Shown piece after piece: positions 1 through 8,603 of a stretch of DNA of 21,461 nucleotides. A model generated the notes under the pieces. That model searched no databases, was not told the DNA's origin, and worked only from the letters and a program-made list of their open reading frames with translations. The translations under genes and the position numbers were made by a program. The DNA comes from Cytauxzoon felis (Eukaryota > Apicomplexa > Aconoidasida > Piroplasmida > Theileriidae): NCBI GenBank assembly GCA_020283715.1, contig JAIQCW010000064.1:1-21461 (forward strand). The letters run 5' to 3'. Within the stretch, counting starts at the first letter, position 1, and the number at the start of each line of letters is the position of its first letter.

Positions 1-58
1 AGCTGAAAGGGGAAGTAAATAGAGAAGGCCACCACGGCGAGTGGGAGACCTCAAGTGG
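1..58 (+). repeat. Foldback repeat family, copy 1 (right-arm fragment)
   Basis: This is a partial copy cut by the window edge. It holds the right-arm module (GGGGAAGTAAATAGAGAAGG, then CCACCACGGCGAGTGG) followed by the ACCTCAAGTGGA end. The same modules occur at 361-395 and 4820-4867, and inverted at 1310-1360. Confidence 0.8.
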
Positions 59-164
59 AAAAAATGGGGTAAAAGAGGGTTATGGGGATAAAAAACCTCA
101 TAAAGATATTAAACCTCATGACATAGATAAAAAACACCATAAATCTAATTTACCCGATAATTAA
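3..164 (+). CDS. Possible 3' end of an upstream gene (partial, uncertain)
   Basis: A frame is open from the window edge to TAA at 162-164 (about 53 codons). Its first third is repeat-family sequence (GEVNRE, then a stretch with TSSGK). The rest is Lys/His/Asp-rich low complexity with repeated KPH and DIK/DID patterns, which looks coding rather than random. In the repeat part the frame differs by one base from the frame used in the formin exons, so this copy encodes a different peptide. It could be the C-terminal tail of an upstream gene, an early exon of the gene that resumes at 517, or non-coding repeat. No function can be given. Confidence 0.3.
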   Translation: MKGEVNREGHHGEWETSSGKNGVKEGYGDKKPHKDIKPHDIDKKHHKSNLPDN

Positions 165-173
165 CCCCATAAT

Positions 174-461
174 CCTCCACCTGAGGTCCAATCACTACCA
201 TCCTTCGTCTTGCAGACAGCTCTTCCACCGAGGTCCAATCCAACTCTCTTCCACTAGGCGTGGATGCCCCTTCCAATTCACTCCCCGTAAACGGTATAAC
301 CACTCCCGGAGATCGTGGCGAAGGTAGTGAGGATGTAACCTCAAGTGGAGAACCCGTAGCTGATCTCAGGGAAGCGAAGGGGGAAGTAAATAGAAGAGCT
401 GACGGCAGGACCTACAGTGGAATGGCTAGTGGAAGACAACGTGGATTGGACCTCAAGTGGA
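174..461 (+). repeat. Foldback repeat family, copy 2 (near complete)
   Basis: The modules run in order: outer left arm (TCCACCTGAGGTCCAATC, then GCAGACAGCTCTTCCACCGA); inner left arm CCACTAGGCGTGGATGCCCC; core CACTCCCGGAGATCGTGGCG at 301-320; spacer ending in CCTCAAGTGGA; inner right arm CCGTAGCTGATCTCAGGGAA at 353-372; and outer right arm with GAGCTGACGGCAGGACC and ACCTCAAGTGGA. Left and right halves are diverged inverted copies of each other. Translated from about 260, it gives the same peptide modules as the exonic copies (LPVNG, TPGDRG, DVTSSGE, PVADLREAKGEVN). It probably lies in an intron or untranslated stretch, because a good acceptor (TTATAG at 511-516) follows it. Confidence 0.85.
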
Positions 462-516
462 TGTGTAGACATTTTTATTATACTTTGTTTTTTTATTAAA
501 TATGATTAAATTATAG

Positions 517-2322
517 ATTATAAATCGGAATCTAGTTTTGTTGAGTATGATAATGTAGAAAAGAGATTGAATATGAATGGTATGATATTAATGGATGATA
601 TAAAGATGGACGAAGATGATGATTATATGGAGATTAAGAGTACATTAGGAAGTGCAATATATAAGAATATACATGATGGTACAAAATTAGGTCCATCAAA
701 GAATATATCATATGATAGATTAATAGAAATGAAAGAATTATATTCAGAATTTAAAATAAATTGTGAACGTATAAGAAATATAGCAAGAAAAGAATTATAT
801 CAATTATATAAATTAATACATTATCAAAATGATGGACAATATATATGTGAATATAATATGATAGAATTAATTAATACAAATATATCATCATCAATTATTA
901 TATCATATATTAAACATATTATTAATAAAAGATGTAATATTAATGCTTTATGTAATATAAAATTATTATTACTTAAAATAATTGCTGATAAACATCCTGT
1001 TAAAAGAATTAATATCATTATATTATTAAGGTATTCTATAATCATTATATATATATTTTTTTATTATATTTAATTTTAGAGATATTTGTAAATCTTATGT
1101 TAGTGGACATGTCGATGATAATACCACCAATTCTAAATTAGAAGTATTCTATCCATTATTATTCATTAATACTCAATTATATTATAGAGACTTGAAGCTA
1201 TCGTCGATCTATTAATTTATATCGCAAGATTCGAAAAATTAGCTATACCAATCATCAATACATTCAATTCTATCGTATGTTATCTACTCCACTCGAGGTC
1301 CAATCCTACTCCTCATTCCACTCGCCGTGGAGGCTCCATCTATTTAATTCCCCCTTCGCTTCCCAGAGATCAGCTACGGGTTCCACTCGAGGTCCAGTAC
1401 TGTTCCTAGTTTCACGTTCTTCCGGGTAGACATATTTTTAGTTCCTCCGGGTAGAATTCCTGTTCTTAGGGGTTGAACATCCACGTTCTTCCGGGTAGAA
1501 TTCTCTGTTCCTCCGGGTTGTCCACTTGAAGTCCAATCTATATCTACTTCAACACCTTATCATCGTCCTGCAGACAGCTCTCCACCTGAAGTCATTCCAC
1601 TAGGCGTGGTGCCTTCTCCTATTTACTCCCCTTCGCTTCCCAGAGATCAGCTGCGGGTTCCACTTGAGGTTACATCCAACACATCCTTAGCGCCATCTTC
1701 CATCATTCCCATGATGGATGATCCATCACTACCTTCCCACCGCCACGATCTCTGGGAGTGGCTCTACTCTTTAGAGATAGGTAAATAGGAGAAGGCACCA
1801 CGCCTAGTGGAATGACTTCAGGTGGAGAGCTGACGGTAGGATGAAGTGAGGATGTAACTGTGTCTGGAATGATTGTTGGACTGAACCTCAGGTGGATAAC
1901 TTATACTTGTTTCGTTTAATGATATTCGTTTAATGTTTGATACATGTTAATATAGATGAATTTATTGGATCGTAGTATAAGTCGTTTGTTTATAATAAAG
2001 TTATTAAAGTATTGTGGTCCACCATTTTCTCTTGATTTTTCGTTATCGTTTATAAAATTGATTGAAAGATTTTTCAATCTAGGTATGTTTGTCTAATGTG
2101 CATCGGCAAGTTGAGAATTTGAATTCTATTATAATAACTTATTATTGTTTAAAAAAATCATTGATTATATTAAAAATATGAATAGGTAATGTAGATTTAT
2201 CGAGTGAGAAGGAGCGTAATTTTATAATTCGTCACGTAAAGCCGTTTATAACGGAGTGTTTGGAAAATAATCATGATTGTATTGAATTAATACAAATAGC
2301 TAAAAGATATGACATAAATTAA
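517..2322 (+). CDS. TH1/NELF-C/D-like protein (tentative), five exons, 5' end unresolved
   Basis: Exons fitted: 517-1030, 1080-1143, 1188-1274, 1956-2082 and 2186-2322 (TAA). All junctions are GT...AG and keep frame; introns are 49, 44, 681 and 103 bp. From the first ATG at 573 this gives about 290 residues. The frame is open back to 510 after TTATAG, so 517 is probably an acceptor and an upstream exon may exist. The middle is an Ile/Leu/Asn-rich helical protein. Exon 4 contains KYCGPPFSLDFSLSFIKLIE, which resembles my memory of the C-terminal region of TH1 (negative elongation factor subunit C/D), where a PPYS/PPYT motif precedes helices. Exon 3 (LEAIVDLLIYIARFEKLAIP) also fits that region. 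If right, it would act in promoter-proximal pausing of RNA polymerase II. The assignment rests on weak remembered similarity and could be another helical-repeat protein. The third intron is about fifteen times the local norm because it is filled with repeats. Confidence 0.5.
1287..1398 (-). repeat. Foldback repeat family, copy 3 (reverse orientation)
   Basis: This is the reverse complement of the right-arm region. It has CCACTCGAGGTCCAATC, CCACTCGCCGTGGAGGC, a TATTTAATTCCCCCTTCGC stretch, TTCCCAGAGATCAGCTACGG (1360-1379, matching 353-372 inverted) and CCACTCGAGGTCCAG. Confidence 0.85.
1416..1520. repeat. Four copies of a GTTCYTCCGGGTAG motif
   Basis: GTTCTTCCGGGTAGA lies at 1416-1430 and 1485-1499, GTTCCTCCGGGTAGA at 1441-1455, and GTTCCTCCGGGTTG at 1507-1520. 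Spacing is irregular (25, 44 and 22 bp between starts) and the C/T variants alternate. The motif sits between two foldback copies, is far richer in G+C than the surrounding DNA, and was not noticed elsewhere in the window. Confidence 0.8.
1521..1896 (-). repeat. Foldback repeat family, copy 4, with a 52-bp perfect inverted repeat
   Basis: Positions 1575-1626 are the exact reverse complement of 1781-1832 (52 of 52 bases), separated by 154 bp. The arms carry CCACTAGGCGTGG and the CTCTCCACCTGAAGTCA end. The loop contains TTCCCAGAGATCAGCTGCGG (1637-1656), an odd palindrome at 1713-1727, and CGCCACGATCTCTGGGAGTG (1741-1760), which is the family core inverted. Read on the minus strand, the loop closely matches the copy at 13902-14000. 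A 60-codon plus-strand ORF at 1606-1788 appears to be repeat sequence only. Confidence 0.9.
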
Positions 2323-2497
2323 TATAATAATAGTAATAATTTAATAAATGATATATTTATTTGGCTAGATATAGTATTGCACTTTATAGACATGTTGATT
2401 TATAACCCACGTGGAGTATGATATATAGAAATGATAGATGGAATAAAATGTGTAGATATAATCGTATATATGTAAATTATTTGAATGGAATATAAAG

Positions 2498-5400
2498 ATG
2501 GAGTATGTAGATTATGATAAAATATTGGACAATGATTCATCAAAGATGGATCGTTTGGTGGTTGCATCGAAATTGAAGGATTTGCCTATAAGTAAAGAGA
2601 GTAATATATCACCTCATGCATTGGGTATGTCGATAAGAATGGATTTGGAGAAGAGGCGGAATACACAGACGATGATAGAGAGGCAGATGATGCTTGATCG
2701 TAATGTCTATAATATTATAAAAATACCCGAGAAGATAAAGGAAGCTATAGATATACTAAAGAAGTTAGAGAATAATACGAATGTAATGATATTTAGAGAA
2801 GCATTAGCGACAAGAATGGAATTACGTAATTTATCATTAAAGAATTTTTCAAGGAGGAATTATAGTAGTGCATTATTACAATCACATTATTCATTATTAT
2901 TGGCAAGAAAGTTTCATATGGAAATGAGGAAGATACCATTGAGTGGTGAAATGGCTATGGAATTATTGATATTAAGTAAATGTTATAGTTTAATAGAGCA
3001 ATATGATAAAGGTATAGAATATTTAAATGAATTAAAATATATAATTGAGTATAATATATTGAATTTAATTAAAGATGAAGATAAATTAAATGAGGATATG
3101 AAATATTTAATAATAAATTGTGATGAAAATGTATTCCCAAATATTGTATATTCATTAGGTGAATTGTTAAGTAATTATGGTAAATGGGATGAAGCTGAGA
3201 TTATATTTTCCAAATATTTAATATTATCATCAAAATTATATGGTGATGATAATATTAAAATGGTTAATATTATTAATAGTGTTATTATTTATATGCTTAG
3301 ATGTAAACAATATATCAAAGCATTACCATTATCTATTAAATCATTAAATATTTTAAAAAAACATTATGGAGATTATTCTCAAGATAATGATAAATTAAAT
3401 ATTAAAGTTGCTAATAATTATAATAATGTTGGGATAATTTATAGATTATTAAATAATCCTATTGATGCACTACAACAATTTTTCATATCTATAGATATGA
3501 AAATGAGAATTTATAACAATCGCAACCATTATTCTATACAAAATACACTTTTATCAATAGGATGTTGTCTACATACTTTAGGCAATTTTAATGCATCCGC
3601 CTCCATATATAATGAAGTATATACCAATAGATGTAAATTATACGGTAAAACACACCCATCCACACTCGTAGTCAAACAACTACTACACGATCTCGATAAT
3701 GATCTTAAGTTATCCACAGAAAGTTATCCAACCGAAGTACAATCCGACTCTTCATCTCCACCTGAAGTTACAACCACTGTTCCACTCGCCGTGGAGGCCT
3801 CTTCCAATTACCTATCCCTGAAGGGTATAGCCACTCCCGGAGATCGTGGCGGTAGTGAGAATGTAACCTCAAGTGATGACCCGTCTGGTTTACAACAACC
3901 GAGTCGTGATACTACTGGTGGATGCAAGTTGTTATTCGATCGTGTCTCACAGAGACCCGGTATGGAGGTATCTAGAATACGCTCCTTGTATATGAATAAA
4001 TTGACAGATATGTATATACCATCATCCTCTATATTACCATTTCATGATTATATAATACCTAATGATAAACATCTAACTTTATCAAAAAAATTAATAACAT
4101 ACTTGTAAATAATAATAAACGTTTACCAATCATTAATATACCTAAATTGTACAGGGGTAAATTATTCCTTAATGAAGGTCAACCTATCATGATATGTAAT
4201 GAAGATGCCATGGATTTATTCAATAAATGGGGTTATACCCCACCACAAGTTACATTTGATGGGGATGTTATTAACACAGATTTAAAATTAGACAACGATA
4301 TATTATTATTTATACCTATAGTTAACAATAATAATGAAATTATCAAGGGATTCCATAATAAACCAATTTATGTTCCAAATCCAGCCATATATCATACATT
4401 AAATGATAAAAATAATGTACTTGATACTGATAAGAGACAATCACCACAGACATCCACTCACACAGTACCACCTACTAAATCTGATCCATTACCACCCAAA
4501 GTACCATTAAAAAAATTAAATTTAAAGTCTATACCACCGAAAGTATTACCACCTCCAAAGGTACATCCCACAATTCCCACTAAAGATATTTCACCAACCC
4601 TTCCAATTGCATCCACTGTACCACTAGGCTCAACTGTAGGTCCTGCAGACAGCTCTCCACCTGAGGCTACAACCACTGATCCCACTGCCGTGGAGGCTTC
4701 TTCCAATTACCTCCCCGTAAACGGTAAAGCCACTCCCAGAGATCGTGGCGAAGAAGAAGGTGGAGATGTGAATGGAATGAAGAGTAATAATGGATCTCAA
4801 GTGGAACCCGTAGCTGATCTCAGGGAAGCGGAGGGGGAAATAAATAAAGAGGCCACCACGGCGAGTGTAAATGATGCGGTGAAATTGACATCATCGGTTA
4901 AAGAGAGGATAGAATTGATGGAGAGACAGAAAACTATGATTGTTGAAAAGAAATTGGAGAGGAAACCATCCGCTAAAATTGTTACGACATCATTATCTGA
5001 GATGTTGAAGAAGAAATATAATGAAGATCCGAATAGCCGTTCTGCAAAGTTTTTAGCAAAAATTGGTTCATTGGGAAAATTGCGCGTAAAACAAAATATA
5101 ATTCCAGAGGTTACGGAATCCACGTTAAGGAAATCATTAACAGCTAAAAGAATATCCGCTGATTTAATGAGAAAGGCTACTCTCAAGAATAAAACTACAT
5201 CACCAGTACTCCACTCCATGCCATGTGATGATGACCCATACAACAATTGCCCTACCCCAATTGTCAATGCCAAAGATCAATCCTCACCACACCCTCCATA
5301 TTCAGCACATAGAGCACATTTATCATCACTACATTCTTCAGATGTATTATATTTCCCTCCACTAGCCGGTTCACCGTCTGACCATCACATGCTTCACTCA

Positions 5401-7609
5401 CTATCACCATGGACGTCTAATAAATGTAAAATGACTGACCCTGTGGTGAATGCAGAGTTAATTGATGATCCAGTGAATATAAAGAGAATAAATATGAATG
5501 ATGCATTATCGTTAGATTTATTAAAAAGGTAAAATTATTAAAAGAAGTCGATGACGGTTGTATACTATTAGACGAGAATTGTACACCAGTAGTACATGTG
5601 CCCTGGTTTATTGATTTATTGTCATTGATTATAGCTAAATCATGTATGGAAATTGATTTTAATATGAAATATAAATCGTTAATTTCCACGGATACTAAAG
5701 AAAATGCTTGTCTTAAGTTATTAGCAGGTGAAGGCTTATCCAACTTAGGATTCGGTAAACTTGCTGACAGTATAACATCAATTGGCACCAATTTATCTTC
5801 AGGTATATCATTAAATATACCATCATCAGTGTTATCAAAAATCAAAGAGCAAGAATTATTATTGGAGAAGGAAAAGAAGAGTAAAGAGGAACAGGAAGTT
5901 GTTAAGAAGAAAGAAGCACCCGCCCCAAAAGTTGTACCAATTTCTAAAAAAGCATCATCTAAAAAAGGTCCACCGCCATTAAAAACTAAAGGACCACCAC
6001 CTACACCCACAAAAGGCGCTGCAAAGACCAAAGTTGGCATAACCAAAAATGTTCCCGATAAATCAAAAGTTAGAAGATTTTTCTGGGATCCTATATTTGG
6101 TGATGATGCTAAAGATACAATGTTCTCCAAAAGTAGTAATTTGTCAGCCAAGGTGGAAAAACCACTCATTGAAGAGACATTCGCCAAAGCCATACCCAAG
6201 GAGAAAGAAGTAACAATCGCTAAACCAAAGGTATATTTATGCATGATTTATCCACCTTTACCCTCAATTCAGCTTATTCAATTATTACCCGATGCCAAAA
6301 GATCATATAATATGAATATTGGTCTCTCTAAATTCAATAAATACACATTCAAAGAGTTAAAAGAAGCTGTACTCAATCTCGACCCATTAGTATGTTGAAT
6401 CCACTTAAATATTAATAATTATACTCAGATACTCACTCAAGACGCTACAGAAAGTATACTTTTACTCATACCTACACCAGAAGAATGCACTATCGTATCT
6501 GAATATATCAAAGAAGGTGAGTACCAAGATACATTTTTAATCTTTTCTTATCTTAATTACGGAATATACGACAGCCAGTTGTTTCATTCTTCGATTTCAA
6601 TATATATATTACAGGTGGTGATTTAACAATGGTTGATCGTCCGGAGCAATTTGTAGCTGTAATGATTGGTATACCTGTATTACGTCAGCGTTTGGAATGT
6701 CATCAAATAGCATTGATGTTTAAGGACAATTTTAATGAGATATTGAATCCACTAGAGATGATAATGGATGGTTGTGAGGCAATAATGTCTAGTAATAAAT
6801 TGAATGCACTGTCGCAGTTTATATTAACTATTGGTAATACGTTGAATGAGGGCGATCCTAAAAAGGGAAATGCAGAGGGTTTTAAACCTACTACATATTC
6901 TAAGTTGAATGATTTTAGAACGACTACAAAGCCTACAAAGACTTTGCTACAATATATCTGTGATGTGAGTTACGGAAATTGTTATTTAACCTTATTTCTT
7001 AGATTGTTGCGGAAGAAGATGAGACGTTATTGGAGATTATACAGGATTTAAAATGTTGTGATGAGTGTTCCAAGATTGATATAAATGTGGTCGATGAACG
7101 TATGAACAAATTTAAGAATGATATGAACAAGGTTAAAAATGCTATCGCAGCATCAGAAAAGACATCTAGGGAGGTTAATGATCAATTTCCTAGTATTATG
7201 AATGAGTTTTTAAGGGACGCTGAACCAAAGGTTGAATATATTGTTGAGCATTATAATGAAGTTTGTTGAAATTATGTTTTTGTATATTATTTATCTACAG
7301 ATTATGTCCACTTACAAGGATTGCGTGAGATATTGTGGTTACACTGACAAAGAGGTGGACAAGGTAAAGCCGAATGAGTTATTTAAATATATTTGGGGTT
7401 TTTGTCAATCGGTGGAACAGTGTAGAAAGATTAGAATCGAGCAGAGGTTGAAACAGGAGAAGATGTTGGCAGCGAAATTAAAGAAGGAGAATGCGAGTAG
7501 TGGTAATGTTAAGAAGAAGGAAAATGCAAATATAATTGCTAGTAATAATAACACTGCTGTGCCGAAATTATTGGATGACGGTATGAAGAATATAATAAAA
7601 CAGATTTGA
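2498..7609 (+). CDS. TPR-containing formin (FH2), seven exons
   Basis: Formins nucleate and elongate actin filaments; apicomplexan formins serve motility and invasion. Model: 2498-4104, 4155-5472, 5529-6389, 6429-6516, 6615-6964, 7003-7260, 7301-7609; about 1,596 residues. All joins keep frame, but the 5473-5528 intron is the weakest call. Residues about 105-395 are kinesin-light-chain-type TPRs (e.g. LLSNYGKWDEAEIIFSKYL, YGKTHPSTL). A long low-complexity linker with Pro-rich patches (KGPPPLKTKGPPPTPTKG) acts as a reduced FH1. FH2 starts near residue 1155 (RRFFWDPIF), passes LLPDAKRSYNMNIGLSKF, and includes the conserved IGNTLNEGDPKKGNAEGF segment. The tail is Lys-rich coiled coil. TPRs before FH2 match my recollection of apicomplexan formin 1, so I infer that class without naming it. 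Two repeat-family copies are translated in-frame at about residues 410-460 and 690-773. The gene ends 14 bp from the convergent CPW-WPC gene. Confidence 0.85.
3727..3880 (+). repeat. Foldback repeat family, copy 5, inside a coding exon
   Basis: It lies in the first exon of the formin gene, directly after the TPR array. The modules are CTCCACCTGAAGTTACAACC, CCACTCGCCGTGGAGGCCTC (3782-3801), the core CACTCCCGGAGATCGTGGCG (3832-3851) and TGTAACCTCAAGTG. Translation gives SPPEVTTTVPLAVEASSNYL, then GIATPGDRG and NVTSS. The frame stays open across it. The right arm is lost or strongly diverged (only ACCCGTCTGG remains). Confidence 0.9.
4619..4867 (+). repeat. Foldback repeat family, copy 6, inside a coding exon
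   Basis: It lies in the second exon of the formin gene. Both halves are present: CCTGCAGACAGCTCTCCACC, CCGTGGAGGCTTCTTCCAAT, the core CACTCCCAGAGATCGTGGCG (4731-4750, one mismatch to copy 2), then CCGTAGCTGATCTCAGGGAA (4808-4827) and CCACCACGGCGAGTG. Translation gives SSPPEATTTDPTAVEASSNY, then PVNGKATPRDRGE and VEPVADLREAEGEINKEATT. The frame is the same as in copy 5. Confidence 0.9.
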
Positions 7610-7623
7610 ATGTTAAATTTCAT

Positions 7624-8527
7624 TTATTTTATACATGGCCACCATGCTTTACATCTGATCGTCCACTGTTTTTGCATGTATATATTGTATCCGATAAATG
7701 AGATCAGTTCATTTTTACATGGACCATTGTATAGAGGTTGAGATTTACATGTATAATTTAATTCATCTATCAATTCCCATCCATCTATTGGTTTGAAGCT
7801 TCAAAGGATGTATGAGTCATACCTGGGCAGTAATTTGAATAATTACGTGTACATGTTATACATGGCCAATATGCCAGACAATTCTTGGACCAGCTTATCT
7901 TTTCACTGATATTCATGTTTTTATATGTTAGATCTTCACCTATACATGGCCCTAACGATGTGGAAATGGAGGTAAAGTGATACTTACCAGAATAATACGA
8001 TGGTAATTTACATTTATGTAACATCTTCTCCTTATCATATTCATAGTTAAATCCCTATGTAATAGTCGTTGTAGTTATTTTATACATACCGATGGGCATG
8101 GCATATCGTAATTACGTTGACATGAATTTAGAATATTCTCGTGTATATTTATATGCGATTTGATAATACCATCATCTAAAGGGTCCTATAAATACAATAA
8201 TCATATTTCAATACCTCTTTTAGGTGGCGAAAGACTCTTCAACTCCTCCATCAGCTATATGAGACATCTATTAATGTTGAAGTGGAAATTACATACATCT
8301 CCAGTTACATTATGTGCTTCAGGTTTTATATTTTCATCATCTTTACTCAACGTCGAGGTTGATTCATTCATTATTTTTGATAAAGAGCTTCCGATCTTCA
8401 GATTATTATCTTCTGCTATTAGTTTGAAATCCTATACACCATCAGACTAAGGATGGATACACATCGAACTTACATTAGCCTCTACCATTGTAATATAAGC
8501 GTATATAATTACTAGTATATTATACAT
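7624..8527 (-). CDS. Secreted CPW-WPC domain protein
   Basis: CPW-WPC proteins are apicomplexan Cys-rich secreted or surface proteins, in Plasmodium linked to ookinete/sexual-stage surfaces; exact function is unknown. Exons on the minus strand: 8527-8474, 8431-8297, 8254-8215, 8175-8090, 8054-7988, 7951-7823, 7784-7624; introns 35-42 bp; 223 residues. The ATG at 8527 was chosen because it gives a signal peptide (MYNILVIIYAYITMVEA). A low-complexity spacer precedes two domains. Domain 1 (about 95-158) has CPSGF in place of CPxxW, then YYSGPC and CLAYWPC. Domain 2 (about 161-221) has CPDGW, YNGPC and RCKAWWPC. The second domain is only seen after removing the intron at 7785-7822, since an unspliced read ends in a stop. 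The ATG lies 76 bp below the SGT1-like stop on the same strand, and the 3' end converges on the formin gene. Confidence 0.88.
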
Positions 8528-8603
8528 TATAATCAACAAGTCAAATAGATACACATTATATTATATTATACAAATTTGTAGTCTAATGATATACGATCCA
8601 ACG

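Larger units (their letters stand above)
1275..1955 (+). other. 681-bp intron packed with repeat elements
   Basis: The donor GTATGT is at 1275 and the acceptor AATATAG ends at 1955. Both flanking exons are phase 0 and join into one frame. Typical introns here are 35-42 bp. This one holds two inverted-orientation copies of the foldback repeat family and a small four-copy repeat between them, so its length is explained by insertion. Confidence 0.65.

Noticed and set aside
174..461. CRISPR array or simple tandem repeat
   Set aside because: The repeats are interspersed modules in inverted arrangement without regular spacers, and the genome is eukaryotic.
260..499. 79-codon ORF as a stand-alone gene
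   Set aside because: It is repeat sequence running into A+T-rich DNA. It starts at a non-ATG codon, has no gene-like flanks and is followed by a likely splice acceptor.
1606..1788. 60-codon plus-strand ORF
   Set aside because: It lies wholly inside the inverted-repeat copy in the 681-bp intron and seems open only because the repeat is stop-poor.
4797..6244. Long minus-strand ORFs (158 and 275 codons)
   Set aside because: They are antisense shadows of the formin exons; their hydrophobic composition mirrors the Lys/Asn/Ser-rich sense frame, and no family motif is seen.
8160..8450. 96-codon plus-strand ORF
   Set aside because: It is antisense to CPW-WPC exons 2-4, whose joined minus-strand frame is well supported.
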